Position numbers and translations under genes: made by a program
Shown: positions 1 to 11,249 of the stretch, piece after piece
Layout of the letters: every line of letters begins with the position of its first letter
Numbering within the stretch: position 1 is the first letter of the stretch
The notes under the pieces: generated by a model
What the model was told of the DNA's origin: nothing
Seen by the model: the letters and a program-made list of their open reading frames with translations, nothing else
Databases searched by the model: none
Assembly (NCBI GenBank): GCA_015680685.1
Contig: MNCI01008330.1
Coordinates: forward strand, 196,047 to 260,046
Direction of reading: 5' to 3'
DNA: 64,000 bases
DNA from: Gnetum montanum
Taxonomy: Eukaryota; Streptophyta; Gnetopsida; Gnetales; Gnetaceae

Positions 1-553
1 GTTCCATCAACCTTCAACATATTATCCAAGTGGAACTCTACCACAACCCATTGAGAAACATCAATAGTGGCAATATCCATAGTCATGGGGGATGCCACCA
101 CCAAGGCAATAATACCCCTACTGGAAACTGGACCGATATGGCTACTACGTGTAGCATTTAATCTCTCCACGTAACTCTGTTAGTCACATTACACCACAAC
201 ATCACTACCAAGCTCGTGAGTATTATAGAACTCCTTCTCCTAGGGGAGATAACCCACAAACATACCATCCTTCAAATCCATCTGTAGCTCTCACACCGAT
301 AGCTCTGTTACCACCTGCTTCAGCAATGCAAGGGGAACTCCCTACTCAACCGTAGCAACGCAATGCCACAAGGGCTATAAATCCTCAACCTGCTATTGTA
401 TCTAATAACCGTATGAAGTAAAGACCTTTCTTTAGAGCCAACAGTCCAACCAAGCCCTTACAACCACAAGCGGTTGAACCTCTGAACACCTCCCCATCAA
501 ATAAGGCTTCAGAGCTCCCTTCGAACCAAAAACTAATCTCAACGCATACAGTT

Positions 554-1033
554 ATGTTAACACATGCCATTACTGACTGGATCAAGGTTGGCGACCTTCC
601 CAGGAAATTCTCTGATCCTAGAAGCCTTGTAATCTATCTCCAAATCACTAGGAATGAGCCATGCAAAGCTCTTCTGGACTCAGGTTCTAGAGTCAATTTA
701 ATATTACAAGAAATGTACAAAGCCTAGAACCTACCACCATTAAGGAAGAGAAATATTTTCCTAGAGCTGGCCAACTAGTCCATCACTGTTCCCTTGGGAC
801 TGGTGGAGGACATCATTACCATTATGTGTGGGTGGTCATACCCAACTGATTTCCTAGTGATATAAGAAAATAATGGTAAAGGAAACTTCCCAATAATAAT
901 GGGAAGGGCATGGCTAAGTACTATAGATGTATGCCTAGGAATCCATGATCTTTCCCTAGAAATATCTAAGGAAAACACTTTTGGAAAGATCGAGAAGAAG
1001 AAGGTTCCATGCATTGCATACAGTGATACATAG
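554..1033 (+). pseudogene. Retroviral-type aspartic protease remnant of copy 1
   Basis: A single frame runs from ATG 554 to TAG 1031-1033 (159 codons) with several in-frame stops. Its key motif is LLDSGSRVNLI (near 670-705), the catalytic D-S/T-G motif of Ty3/gypsy proteases followed by the usual hydrophobic stretch. A later PIIMGRAWL (near 890-920) corresponds to the conserved second protease motif (I-L-G-R-x-W-L). The enzyme would cleave the Gag-Pol polyprotein. The aligned copy at 48760-49240 has lost the aspartate, so this older truncated copy keeps the better catalytic motif. No promoter or intact frame remains, so it is a pseudogene. Confidence 0.7.
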
Positions 1034-1289
1034 TGCAATTATGTGCAGAAATCATGGGTTGTGCAAAGTTTAGCATTACTTGCATGAAACCATTGTGCAC
1101 AAGACATAAATATACAAAAATGCCTGTATGCAGCAGCCACACAACAAGAAGACACCTAGTGGCTGATAGATGATCAAGAGAGCAACTCACTAATGTGCAT
1201 AGAACTAACTAAGGGAATAACTGGCACCTACATCGAAAGAATAGATGCACTAGAGAAAGTCTATCGCCAACTTCCAAATCTTAACTTGG

Positions 1290-1480
1290 AAATCATCAAC
1301 TGGGGGAAGCTGGAAATTCCTAAAAAAGTTAGACAAGAGCCTTGACAAGAGATTGTTAGTCAATGTGCAACAGACCAAACCTTTCCATGAATTTAGAATG
1401 GTTAGTGCACATAATACCTCTGAGAAGGGATGACCCTAATAAATATTTCGAACCTCCTCCTTCCAACTCAGTCATGGGGG
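1290..1480 (+). other. Deletion junction replacing RT-RNaseH-integrase
   Basis: Up to about 1290 the sequence tracks the outer element just after protease (49230-49430). From about 1470 (AGTCATGGGGGAGATGGCCA) it tracks 52390 onward, just after integrase. The intervening polymerase region of about 3 kb is absent. The few tens of bases between the two anchors match neither side clearly. Confidence 0.6.
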
Positions 1481-3387
1481 AGATGGCCACCTCTGCTAAC
1501 TAATTGAGCTCCTCAGTTCCTTTTTAAGTTTTTTTTTTTTTTACAAATTTCTTTAACTTTTCTTTTTTTTGTTTTGCAACATCGTTTATACTTTTTCATT
1601 TCTTTGTGTGACTATTTGTTTTTTTTGTTTTTGTTTTTTTTCTTTGTTTGTTCTTTTGATTTTTTTGGATTCATCACCTACTAAGTGCTCTTGATTGTGG
1701 TATGAACTGTATTCTATGGATTGCTAATGTTTCGCTTTTACCTTTGAGTTATAATGTTGATACTAAGGTATGCTTCTTTTGATATAACAGACAATGAGTT
1801 CACATCATCCATGCATCCATGAATTTCTATGGTCTCTCTTGGCTTGGAACTATACAGCCCCTTTCTTTAATAATAAAACTATTAACAAATTGGTGACTGG
1901 GCATTTCTCAAACTAAGGAAGGACTCAAGGACTAAAAAGGGTGTGACTTCAAGGGGATTTGATGCATTTGTTCTGGTTATTCTCTTGGGTGCTTAGATGT
2001 TTTCTTCTTTAGTTTTCCTTAGCATTCCGATGTTGCTCCATTATTGAGAAGCTGAGCCAATAAAAATAAGTCTTTGCATGGTGTGGTTCTCATGTAAAAA
2101 AAAAGTGAGAATTCAAAGCACACCCCTTAGACAAAATAATCATTTGGGCTACAAGAACTAGTTATGGAACTAAACAAACATGTTTCCTCTAACTAAGGCC
2201 CTCTCTCACTTCCTATTCCCTGTCTCGTTTCCTCAGAATGGTGGTGACTCTTTGGCGGAAACATTCTTGTTACTTCAAGTGGATGGATTGGCCAAGTGTA
2301 TTAATGCGAAGTCACTAGATGTGGATTGTTTGAGGCCGGATTTGGAATGGGATCTACTTAGTCACATTAACCATACATACACAAGGGGCTATACACCACC
2401 TTGTTCTTAGGACTCCATTCCATTCTCTTCCTCCCATCATTCTTTCTCCATTTTTCACCTCATTGCCAATTGTATCAGGAGTCTATATCTTGGTTGATGC
2501 ATTGTTTTCCTTTTGGTAAATTATTGTGGTTAAGACTTTAACTCTTGCTTCCGAATGACATTTCCAGAGCCTACAAACTCTTTGAATGTGGGATTATCAT
2601 GGCATAAAGGGCATGCGCCTGCTTTGGGGAGGACCCACTGGCATTCCTATTTGGTGCATCAGTTAAATTCTTTTCCTTAAACATTCTCGCAATCAACATT
2701 TGTTTTTTTCATTACCTTCTCTGACATCCATTTTATCAGTGTTGTTGTTGTTTCTTTTTCTCCATCTTTCTTATTCCTTATCTTTTTCCATTTGATCGCT
2801 ACTAGAGGATCACTCTTAGTCATGGGGGCCTTGGTCCAATTTTTTCAATTTTCCTAACCCCTACACCTTGGGTAGTCACCAGTGTTATATCTCTAGAATC
2901 TGTATTAGCCATATCACAACTCAGCCAATGGACCTTACACCAAGGCAAGGTATCAACTATATTGTGATTTAGTCATCCTTGCTCATATGTGACTATGTTG
3001 TGTGTGCAGATGGCAATCATACAACAATGGACTGGACCTAGAGGAAACACTTAGGATGGACTAGTGCTGGAATAGTTGTGCAAGGAACAAGATTGATGGC
3101 GTGGTTATGGATGGACAATGGAAGGCACAATCCTGGCATTGGCAGCAACACATCTTCTTCTTTTCTCTCTCTCTCTTCTTTCTTAGCTGTCAAATAAGGC
3201 TAGATGTCATTTGTGTATAGTGTTCATTCTTGTAGTCATGAACACTAATATTGTCATGTATTATAATGATTGATCTGTTCACATATCATCTCATTCACCA
3301 TTAGTTGTCATTCAAGTCAATAATCCCATACCTTCCCAATATTTTGTAAGGAACTTGAGGACGAGTTTTCATTCAGTCATGGGGGTA
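1481..3387 (+). other. Non-coding spacer of copy 1 between the pol end and the 3' LTR
   Basis: T-rich, low-complexity sequence (1520-1680) is followed by blocks also found in the other copies: TGTGACTTCAAGGGGA near 1942, and GGGGAGGACCCACT near 2625. A purine-rich TCATGGGGG occurs at 2820 and again at 3378, just before the LTR, where it is the polypurine tract. A short remnant at 3008 (GCAGATGGC) corresponds to the start of the third ORF in the other copies, but nearly all of that ORF is gone. The 76-codon open stretch at 2180-2410 shows no recognisable domain and is not conserved as coding in relatives. Confidence 0.5.
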
Positions 3388-4178
3388 TGATGAGCCGTGA
3401 TATCATGTACGCAATATCGCATCTGCCATGCGATATCGCGTCTTGCCTCAGCTTCTATAAATAAGAGGTGGTGTCCTTTGTTCAAGGGAGTTAGACTTAG
3501 ACCCTTAGCCAGATTCTTGCAGTTTAGTCATTCCAGAGTTAGAATAATTTCTACGTGCCTACAGTAGGAGTCATAGAGTGAATGAATATTTATTTGAGCA
3601 ATTTGTACCTGAGCAAAATTTTGTGTACAACAATAAAGACAGACTTTATGATAAACCTTGTAGCATACAAATTAAGCTAAATAGTAATTAATGATCATTT
3701 AAATGGTTTTCGAGTTAATTAATATCTTTCTCAACCTTCAACCCCTTAGTTAAGTACATTAGTACGACTGCTTTGAGCATGTGTGTAGCACTTGGTAATC
3801 CAATAACGATTAGTGTTTGGTAATACCAGTAGCATTGCACTGGTTTAGGATGTGTATGGCAAGTGGGAATGGATACTAGTGTTAGGAACATTTAGAACTT
3901 AGTTAATGAATAGTTAATGTAAGTTAGTCACTTAGTTCTCTCTCCTTTCCTTTATTAGCAAAAGACATAAAAAGATAAAAAGCTATAAAAATCATATACC
4001 TCAAGCTTACTTAACCATACAACCATGACAATAAAAGTAAGTTTGGGAAGACAACAATTGATTAACCTTGAGTGTTCCATTAAGGTGCATAAGCACTTAG
4101 TCCTTGGAGTTCGACCAGATCTCACGTGAAACGCTCGTATTCATATTGTTGAGTGTAGGGGTACCTCGCCACTCGTCA
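3388..4178 (+). repeat. 3' LTR of copy 1
   Basis: The LTR begins TGATGAG right after a purine tract (CATGGGGGTA) and ends CTCGTCA, giving short inverted termini typical of this family (TGATGAG...CTCATCA). U3 carries GATATC/AATATCGC boxes at 3400-3440, followed by TATAAATAAG at 3456. Downstream features (AATAAAGACAG near 3633, two CTTGGTAAT blocks near 3800, and GTAGGGGTACCTCGCC before the end) match the LTRs at 27329, 35105, 36020 and 43944. Length is 791 bp. The following bases AGTAC would be the right target-site copy; the left copy is outside the window. Confidence 0.85.
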
Positions 4179-6149
4179 AGTACCCTAGTATGAGCTTATT
4201 AATGTGTAAATATGATTTGTAGAATTACTTCTCCTACACTTTCTATTCCATTATATTTCTTAATTTCTTTGCAAAGAATAGAGTCTCTAAAAGGAGATCA
4301 ACATTCTAGCCATGAGTGATTCATGCTTGGGTGGCCAAATATTTGTCATTTTATTATTGCCCTGAGACTTGTGAGTATGTCCTACAAGAGCACCATAATG
4401 TTTTCTTAACATTACAAGGTTCTTGGAAGTCCTATGGGAGACTGAGCCTAGTTTTTTGTTGTTTATCCTACAAGAAGTATGTATGATTTGAGGATCTATG
4501 ATAGTGTTATTCTCAACCACAATTTAATTTCAGAAAAATTAAAGGTAATAATTTGCAACACAGTGGTGAGTATGTACCTTTTTGTTTTTCATTTTACTCT
4601 TTTCAACATTAAGTTTTCATCTTATTTAGTTTAATTTTTATCTTCTCTTTCTATGTGTAACTCATTCAACCCCCCTTTTTTAGTTAACCAATTCACAAAT
4701 ACTACTACTTGTAATTGCCCTATGGATATGGAACCTCATTGGTATTTACTTCTTAATAAATTTAGGATTGAGGGTATAACCCTCATATCCTTAAATTGAA
4801 GTAATTATGTGTGACATTATCGAGAAAACACCCTTAGGATATTTATAGTAACAAATGTTACACTCATAATTCTCTTCTAATTCAAGATTATTCCTTCATG
4901 GTTTTTAGTGTGAATGAAAATTTTTATTAAACTTTCTTGTGATCTAAAAGATAGATTTTTGCATAAGTAAGGTATTTTTGGAGGTCAAAGCCATGTGCAT
5001 CTTTCTTGGAAAGACATGGATTCCTATTGTACTTACCAATATTTTCCCTTTTTCTTAGTTCACATTTTCTTTTAGCCACTTAATTAATAATCCTTTGAAT
5101 CCAATGAATTATTAGCTTTAATAGTCTCTCTTGGGCATAAATCATAAGATTTTCATGTTTTCTATTCCTAATCCCATCTATCATGTAGCATTTGTGATAT
5201 TGAAGCCAACTAATACACTTGAAAAATGATGCTTCATCAATAACCTATCTAACATATGGACATGTTATTCATGTCTAATTGCTTGATATAGCTCTACTTC
5301 TGATTCCTATAGGAATTCTAACTATCTCTATGATTGAATCATACTTCTAGTTGCCAACATTGGCTCATCATCATTATTTGGTACATTTGGAACCTCATGA
5401 CAATCACAATTATAGTCTTTCCTATCATCATGATCATGTTTTCATTTCCTCCTTTGTCTCCTTCATTGCCTTATATTTTTCTCTCTATTTAAAGATCTCT
5501 CATGCTCTCTCTTGATGTTCCTCTTAGGATGTCTATCTTAGTTCCTATTTGTGGCGATCCTTCTTGGCCTACATTCTTCCTCATCAAAGCTTTATGATGA
5601 GGAAGAAGAAGATGGTAAGTTGCTAGGAGAGCCATGTTGACTTGGTCTTCTTATAGAATCCCATTATGCATATGTTCTTTGTCTACTAAAGGCGTTAGGT
5701 CTTGGAGCTCCTTTCGGTCCAAAATCCTACTTAGCACCTATAGGATAGCCTTCTAAGGAAGAATATATTGTCACATAACTCTAGTCTTTTGTGTTGAGAG
5801 CATAAGAATGATGAGAAGTGGATTGAAGATAGTGAGATCTCTTTGACTAGTTGGTTATGTACTCCTTTGATTGGAATGTAATAGGTACATTATATTTATC
5901 CTTCTCCAGCTTGATGTTCTAGTTTGCATTGGGCCTTATTAGGTTGTTAATATCTAGATATATTTTTATTAACACAATATCCATTTGCAACATGGTTAAG
6001 CCAAGGTCATAGAAGTACTACTTGGAACATGGATTAGGCTACTCTATCAAGTGCTAGAACAATGTAGTCCTATAGATCCCTTTACTAGTAGTGTTCATCT
6101 TGATGAAATATAAGTGTAGTCAAGAAGGTCAAGGTCTTGATAAGCATAG
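4179..6149. other. AT-rich stretch, degenerate repeat sequence
   Basis: No open frame with a recognisable domain is present. On the minus strand, 5400-5950 reads as a low-quality Arg/Ser/Asp-rich, gag-like stretch with many stops, so it may be an older gypsy fragment upstream or downstream of element A. Nothing at 4179-4700 could be identified. Confidence 0.35.
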
Positions 6150-6857
6150 ATTATCCTTATTTAAAATGGTATATTCTAATTTTCATTATCTTTAGTTCTA
6201 TCAGTACTAATGAAATGTTGAATATCCTCTACTAGAATATGGCATACTTTAATGGGATAGGTGATTCCATATTTACTTAGTTCATTTGTGAGTTCAATAA
6301 TAACAATGCCTTATTTTCAATCAAAAGAAAAAATTCACTTTCTAACAAGTAATTCTTCTAATATTTAATGTATGATCTAAATTATGGCATATAAGTACTC
6401 ATATATACTATACTTTTACCTAGTCTTATTTAACTTCTCAAACAAAAATGTAATGGGCCTACCTTCTTATGATAGTACACCATCAATCGCAAGTTTACTT
6501 ACATCAACCTTTATTCCAAAAAACTTAGAAAAATTTGAAATTGTTAATATTAAAGAACCATAAATTTTAGCTTTCAAATTTGGAATAATTTTTCCTTCTC
6601 ATCATTCCATACAAATTCAAAACTCTTCTTCAAATAGGAAACCATAAGTCATGCAATGGAATTGAAATGTCTAATGAACCTTAAATAAAAACCAGTTCAA
6701 CAAAAAAAAGATTGCACCTCTCCCACATTCTTAGATGAAGGCCATTTCTTGATTGCCTTGATCTTGCTTGGCTAGATCTTGCCATTGTTTTTAAAGATGA
6801 CATGATCTAAGTAGTCAATCTTCCTTTTCAAAAAGTGACATTTCTTTACATTTACCA
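6150..6857 (-). pseudogene. Element A: RT C-terminal part and RNaseH remnant (Ty3/gypsy)
   Basis: Reading down from 6857, the minus strand gives VNVKKCHFLKRKIDYLDHV, then AIKKWPSSKNVGEVQSF. These are the hallmark end-of-RT and thumb/connection motifs of Ty3/gypsy polymerases (family: N-x-x-K-C-x-F...LGH and I-x-x-W-P-x-P). About 100 bases further the RNaseH core appears as DVSKLAIDGVLS, then EGRPITFLFEKL and KYSIYEYLYAI. Stops and frameshifts are frequent. The first two thirds of RT, including the YxDD site, are not present here: the fragment starts exactly where the LTR of element B begins (6858). The matching gag-PR part of this element is taken to be at 11250-12571. Confidence 0.7.
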
Positions 6858-7870
6858 TGGAATAGGGGCCACTACCTTAGTGGGTCCCTAAAGGATCCAT
6901 TTCCCAACTTCCAAGAAAATTTAGCTTAGAAAACAACAACACAATGAAATGTAGAAATTTCTCCCTTATATTAAGAAAACTCTTAAAATATAGAGAAAAT
7001 ACATCAAAGATGAGGAGCCAAGCTTAACTCACAACTCTTCCAAGGACCTTAGACATCACACATATTCCCTCTCAATCCTCAATTTTTCACCATGGAACCA
7101 AAGCTCAAGATAAGATACTTATAAGAGATTCTCTCAACCTCTCTCAAGTGCCCTCCCTTGCCTCTCACTCAATTTCCTTCCATAAGCTCTCTTCTTTATC
7201 ATCATGAGCTCTCTCTCTCTTACTCATGGTTAGGGTATCAACAATGGTAAATTACATTAATATTTATGGATAACCAAAAGACAAGAAACCTAGAAACCAT
7301 TCCTCAACTCAACTTAAGGTTCTTCAGATATTTCCCAAGTCTTCTCACCTTCTCCCCAACTATTTTCATTCTTTTCCATCTTTTTTCGACTATTTCCTAA
7401 ATTGACATGGGTGTTTTTGGAAGTTTCCCCACTCATATGGATCATCTTTGACCTTTACAAGATGTTTCATTCTTTTCCATCTTGTTTTGGCTATTTCTTA
7501 AATTGATATGGGTGTTTTCGAAAGTTTCCTTGATCATATGGGTCATCTTTAACCTTCACAAGATGCCTTTTATGTCAACCAAGCCCTTGGAGAAGATGTC
7601 TTCTATTTCCAGGAGATGTCTCCCCTTATGGTAAGACATCTTACCCAAGTTGTCTCTAGGTTTAGGGAGACATCTTCTTTTTAGATAAGATGTCTTTCTT
7701 AAGACTTTTTCACTTTCAGCAAGACATATCCTCTATCTTCCAAACATCTTCTATCACTCCATGTCTCACCCAAGATGTCTCCTAGCCTTTCAAGACATCT
7801 TCTTCAAGTCCAAAACCTACAAAACACACATGTCGGGTGGAATAAGAGGATTAGAAGAGGTGTCCCTACA
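6858..7870 (-). repeat. Element B 3' LTR
   Basis: On the plus strand it starts TGGAATAGGGG and ends GGTGTCCCTACA, so in element orientation it is TGTAGGGACACC...CCCTATTCCA. It matches 10295-11240 closely over the whole length. The U3 end (7580-7810) contains a dense run of AGACATCTT/AAGATGTCT boxes. A TATA-like ATAAATATT reads on the minus strand near 7257-7266. Length is 1013 bp against 946 bp for the other LTR. Confidence 0.8.
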
Positions 7871-8798
7871 CCAAATCTTCCATCCTTAAAAATTTCATGC
7901 TTCATGATCTTTCATAAGCTAGAAGGAACCATGCCCCCATGACTCAAGGCCTTCACACTTAGCACAACAATCAAGACTCAATGCATTAGAAACATGAGAA
8001 TGAGTATCAGTTGAGGTTTTGGTCTTTTCTCATGGGAGCTTGTCCTCATGCCTTACCATGCTTCCTTTATTTACAAATCTCCTTGAAATGCTTTCCTTAG
8101 ATCCCCATAATGACTCAAACCTACACAAACGTGACATAATAATCTAGAAAATTAATTTTTGACATTAGTCCATGGAGTAGGCCTCATTGCCTTATGTTCA
8201 AATAGTAATGGAATTTCTCCACTTGCTACCAACTAATCTTCCTTATTCTTCCAACATATCTTTGCCAATATAAACCTTAGCCTAGCAATTACACAATCAT
8301 GCAAAAGCATCATCCAACATACTACTATCATCCACATCCAAGCATTAATAGTAGTAAAATCAACTTTCTTCTCATTCATATGAGATGCCATGTACTCGAT
8401 AATAGCATTCATATCAAATGCATCCTCTTTAGCATCAAATAAAATTTTATCATCATAAATAGCATCCACCGTGATAGTCTTCTTACAACTAGGAAGCATC
8501 AATGAAGAATTCAAATTACCAACCTTACAATCCACAATAGTGGACAAAAACCTAAACTTATGATTGTCTCACCTTATAATCCAACTATTATTTTCATCAT
8601 CAGAGACAACCTTATTATCATAATTCCATGTCTATCAAATATGAGATTTGAATAATCAATAGCCAATACCTCACAAAGAATTTGATAATGAAAACTTCCA
8701 TTGAAATAATCAATAAGGCACTGTTCCTTAACTTGCTTATAATGTTTTTTTAATAACTAATGCACTTTGCATGGATTAGAGTGAGGAAATGTAGCTAA
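7871..8798 (-). other. Element B region between protease and 3' LTR
   Basis: Minus-strand frames contain one 104-codon open stretch (8547-8233) that I cannot assign. It lies where RT would be expected but shows no RT motif. A C-rich ATGCCCCCATGACTC at 7931 reads as a purine tract on the minus strand, and GGATGGAAGATTTGG adjoins the LTR as a candidate polypurine tract. Confidence 0.4.
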
Positions 8799-10153
8799 CT
8801 ACAATGACTTCACAACCTTGGCAAAAATCACATTTTCTTCTACTCCACCATCAATGCGCACACTCAATGAATAACCCTTAACATCACAATGATTTCTAAA
8901 TAAACTCTTCCTTATAACATCATCATTGACACTAACATGTTCAATAAAAGTACCACTATTCAATTCCCTTTCTTCAGCAATGTTCAAAGGATCATGTCCA
9001 CATACTCTCTTTGAATATTCATGTTCATCCTCTTACATAGTTTGAATACCCTTATCCATAAAGGAATTCTTCTTTGGATTTGTGCATTCCCATTGTTCAA
9101 CCAGATTCATCACAATTATAACATATGTCTTTACCATGACTTTTACCTCTTAGAGATTATTCCCTTCTTCTTCTCCTTGTAGGAGAAGTAGACTCCATTT
9201 CCTTCTTATTTGGCTTATCTTCACCATCCTCCTTGGATGATTTCATTTACTTGTGAGTGGTATCTTTCTCATCCCTTTTCTTGTGATAGTTTTTCTTCTT
9301 TAAGCCAAACCTTGTGATTTTTGTTTTAGCCTTGAGAGCAAGATCATAAGCTTCATCAAGAGTATCAAGCTCATAGAATGCTAATTCATGTTGATATTGT
9401 ATGCTTAATCCACTAATGAAGTTAAAATATTTCTCATCCCTAGTCTAATGAACATTAGCCATTTCCCTTAATAAAATTCAACATAAAAATATTTTAGCTC
9501 TTGATCTCCCTGTCTAAGAAATTTTAGCTTCTTGATAGCTTCATGATGAATGATGTTTTATCAAACTTTTGCTTTAGCATGAATTCCATGAGTTTCCAAA
9601 TCTCAATAGGTCTTCAATGTTCTTCAAGGTATTTAAGACATTCCTTGTTCCACCATGTAGTTGCTGATCCTTCAAGTTTGCTCTCAACAACATGAATCAT
9701 TAACTTACAAGAAATTTGTTGAACAAGAAAGTACTTATTCACAATTCTAAGCTAAGAAAGAAAGAAATGTATATTTTCAACACCTTTATAGAAGAGAATA
9801 TCCACATGATAAACTCTTAAAGCACTTCTTAACATCTTTACAAACCTTTCATCATCATTTTTCTCATTATTATGAAGAAAAGGAAACCTTGGCTTATATC
9901 TTTGAGTTCTAGTTCCTTCTTACCTTGGAATTATTTGATCATTACTTCCTCTTGATCCTTGAAGAGTTTCAATAGGAATTTCATCTTCAATTCCCTCTTT
10001 ACTTCTTCTTGAAGCTTCTTTAAAATCTTGGTGTTCAAAAATCCTTAATTTGGTAAGAAATTTTTTCATTTCAACTACAAAATCCTTAAAGGAGTCTTTG
10101 AGCTATTGAATCTCTTGTCCAAAATCTTGATTAGTCTTCTTCTTAGAAGCCAT
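8799..10153 (-). pseudogene. Element B gag and protease remnant
   Basis: Starting at ATG 10153 the minus strand reads MASKKKTNQDF, then a capsid-like part around 9600-9850 with YFLVQQISCKLMIHVVESKL and EGSATTWWNKE. The SKLEG-x-A-x-x-WW pattern is diagnostic of chromovirus-type Ty3/gypsy Gag. A Lys/Ser-rich basic linker follows (9120-9340). The protease-like end (8987-8799) has RKSLFRNHCDV and IDGGVEENVIFAKVV, corresponding to the family pattern (LFRxxCxVxG...IDxGSxxNVxS). Asp is kept but the following residues are altered. There are many stops and shifts. Gag would form the particle and protease would mature it; neither can be made from this copy. Confidence 0.7.
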
Positions 10154-10274
10154 ACTAAAAAGTAATCTTGATCTTTCAAGATCAAAGTAGTCTTTACCAA
10201 TTATAAGTTCTCGAAACACCAATATAAGTGTGACTTCCTCTAAACCAAACATAGATCTATGGATTCCTCTAAAC

Positions 10275-10291
10275 CTATCACTTTGATACCA
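10275..10291 (-). other. Primer binding site of element B (tRNA-iMet type)
   Basis: The minus strand reads TGGTATCAAAGTGATAG directly downstream of the 5' LTR. Plant Ty3/gypsy and copia elements primed by initiator tRNA-Met have TGGTATCAGAGC here; the first eight bases match and later ones differ. Position, three bases from the LTR end, supports the call. Confidence 0.7.
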
Positions 10292-10294
10292 ATC

Positions 10295-11240
10295 TGGAAT
10301 AGGGGTTACTACCTCAATAGATCCCTAAAGGATACATTTCCCAATTTCCAAGTAGATCTAGCTTAGAAAATGAGAACAACACAATGAAATAAAGAAAATT
10401 CTCCCTTATATTAAGAAAATTATCAAAATATAGAGAAAATATATCAAAGATGAGGAGCCAAGCTTAACTCACAACTCTTACAAGGATCTTAGAGGTCACA
10501 CATGTCTCCTTTCAATCTTCAATTACTCACCACGGAGCCAAAGCTCAAGACAAGACACTTATAAGATATTCTCTCAACCTCTCTCAAGTGCTCTTCATTA
10601 CCTCTTACTCAATTTCCTTGCACAAGCTCTCTTCTTCTTCATCATGAGCTCTCTCTCCTATTGATGGTCAAGGTACTAATAGTGGTGAATTACATCAATA
10701 TTTATGGACAATCAGAAGATAAGAAACCTAGAAACCTTTTCTCAACTCAACTTGAGGTTTTTCAAATGTTTCCCAAGTCTTTTCACCTTCTCCTCAACTA
10801 TTTTCATCCTTTTCAATCTTGTTTCTGCTATTTCCCTAATTGTAACAGGTGTTTTTGAAAGTTTCCCCAATTGTATAGGTCATCTCTAACCTTCAAAAGA
10901 TTTCTTATGTGTCAACCTAGTTCTTAGGGAAGATGTCTTCTATTTTTGGAAGATGTCTTGTCCTAGCCCAAGACGTCTCCTCTTATGGCAAGACATCTTA
11001 CCCAAGGCATCTTAGGATTTCGGGAGATGTCTTCTCCAATACATCTTCTTTTTAGATAAGATAGTTTTCTTGAGACTTCTGCACTTTTAGCAAGATGTAT
11101 CCTCTATCTTCTAGATGTCTGCTATCACCTTATGTCTCAGCCAAGATGTCTTCTAGCCTTCCAAGACATCTTCTTTAAGCTCAAAACCTACAAAACACAC
11201 ATATAGGGTAGAACAAGGGGATCAAAAGAGGTGTACCTAC
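10295..11240 (-). repeat. Element B 5' LTR
   Basis: A direct repeat of 6858-7870 in the same orientation. It begins TGGAATAGGGG on the plus strand and ends near GGTGTACCTAC. U3 boxes of the AAGATGTCT/AGACATCTT type are at 10930-11180. The terminal CA/TG at the U3 end has decayed (CTACT instead of CTACA), so the exact boundary is uncertain by one or two bases. Confidence 0.75.
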
Positions 11241-11249
11241 TTACTTAAA

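Larger units (their letters stand above)
1..4178 (+). mobile_element. Athila-like Ty3/gypsy retrotransposon, 3' portion (copy 1), pol largely deleted
   Basis: The segment carries, in order, the end of a Pro/Gln-rich gag linker (about 1-550), an aspartic protease remnant, a short stretch that follows protease in the outer element (49230-49430), a deletion where RT, RNaseH and integrase should be, a long non-coding spacer, and an LTR at 3388-4178. It parallels 48200-53700 block by block, but the roughly 3 kb of RT-integrase found there is missing between about 1400 and 1470. Most of the third ORF is also missing. The 5' part lies left of the window, so no target-site duplication can be checked. 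Lineage is inferred from relatedness to the copies at 27-57 kb. Confidence 0.75.
6858..11240 (-). mobile_element. Element B: gag-protease-only Ty3/gypsy element inserted in element A
   Basis: Two direct repeats (6858-7870 and 10295-11240) flank a minus-strand gag and protease remnant. A tRNA-iMet-type primer site lies just inside the right-hand LTR, which fixes the orientation as minus. No RT, RNaseH or integrase lies between the LTRs, so the element is non-autonomous or internally deleted. It sits between the gag-PR and RT parts of element A. The presumed target copies (TACCA before 6858 and TACTT after 11241) match only in part, so a clean insertion is not proved. Confidence 0.7.

Noticed and set aside
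3400-3440. GATATC arrays considered as a satellite or origin-like element
   Set aside because: They occur only in LTR U3 and in the internal promoter position, so a transcriptional role fits better.
4287-4520. 77-codon minus-strand frame considered as a copia fragment
   Set aside because: No GAG pre-integrase, integrase or RT motif found in any frame of 4179-4700.
8233-8547. 104-codon frame in element B as a possible RT piece
   Set aside because: No RT motif can be matched; the region lies between protease and LTR and is probably decayed non-coding or unidentified.
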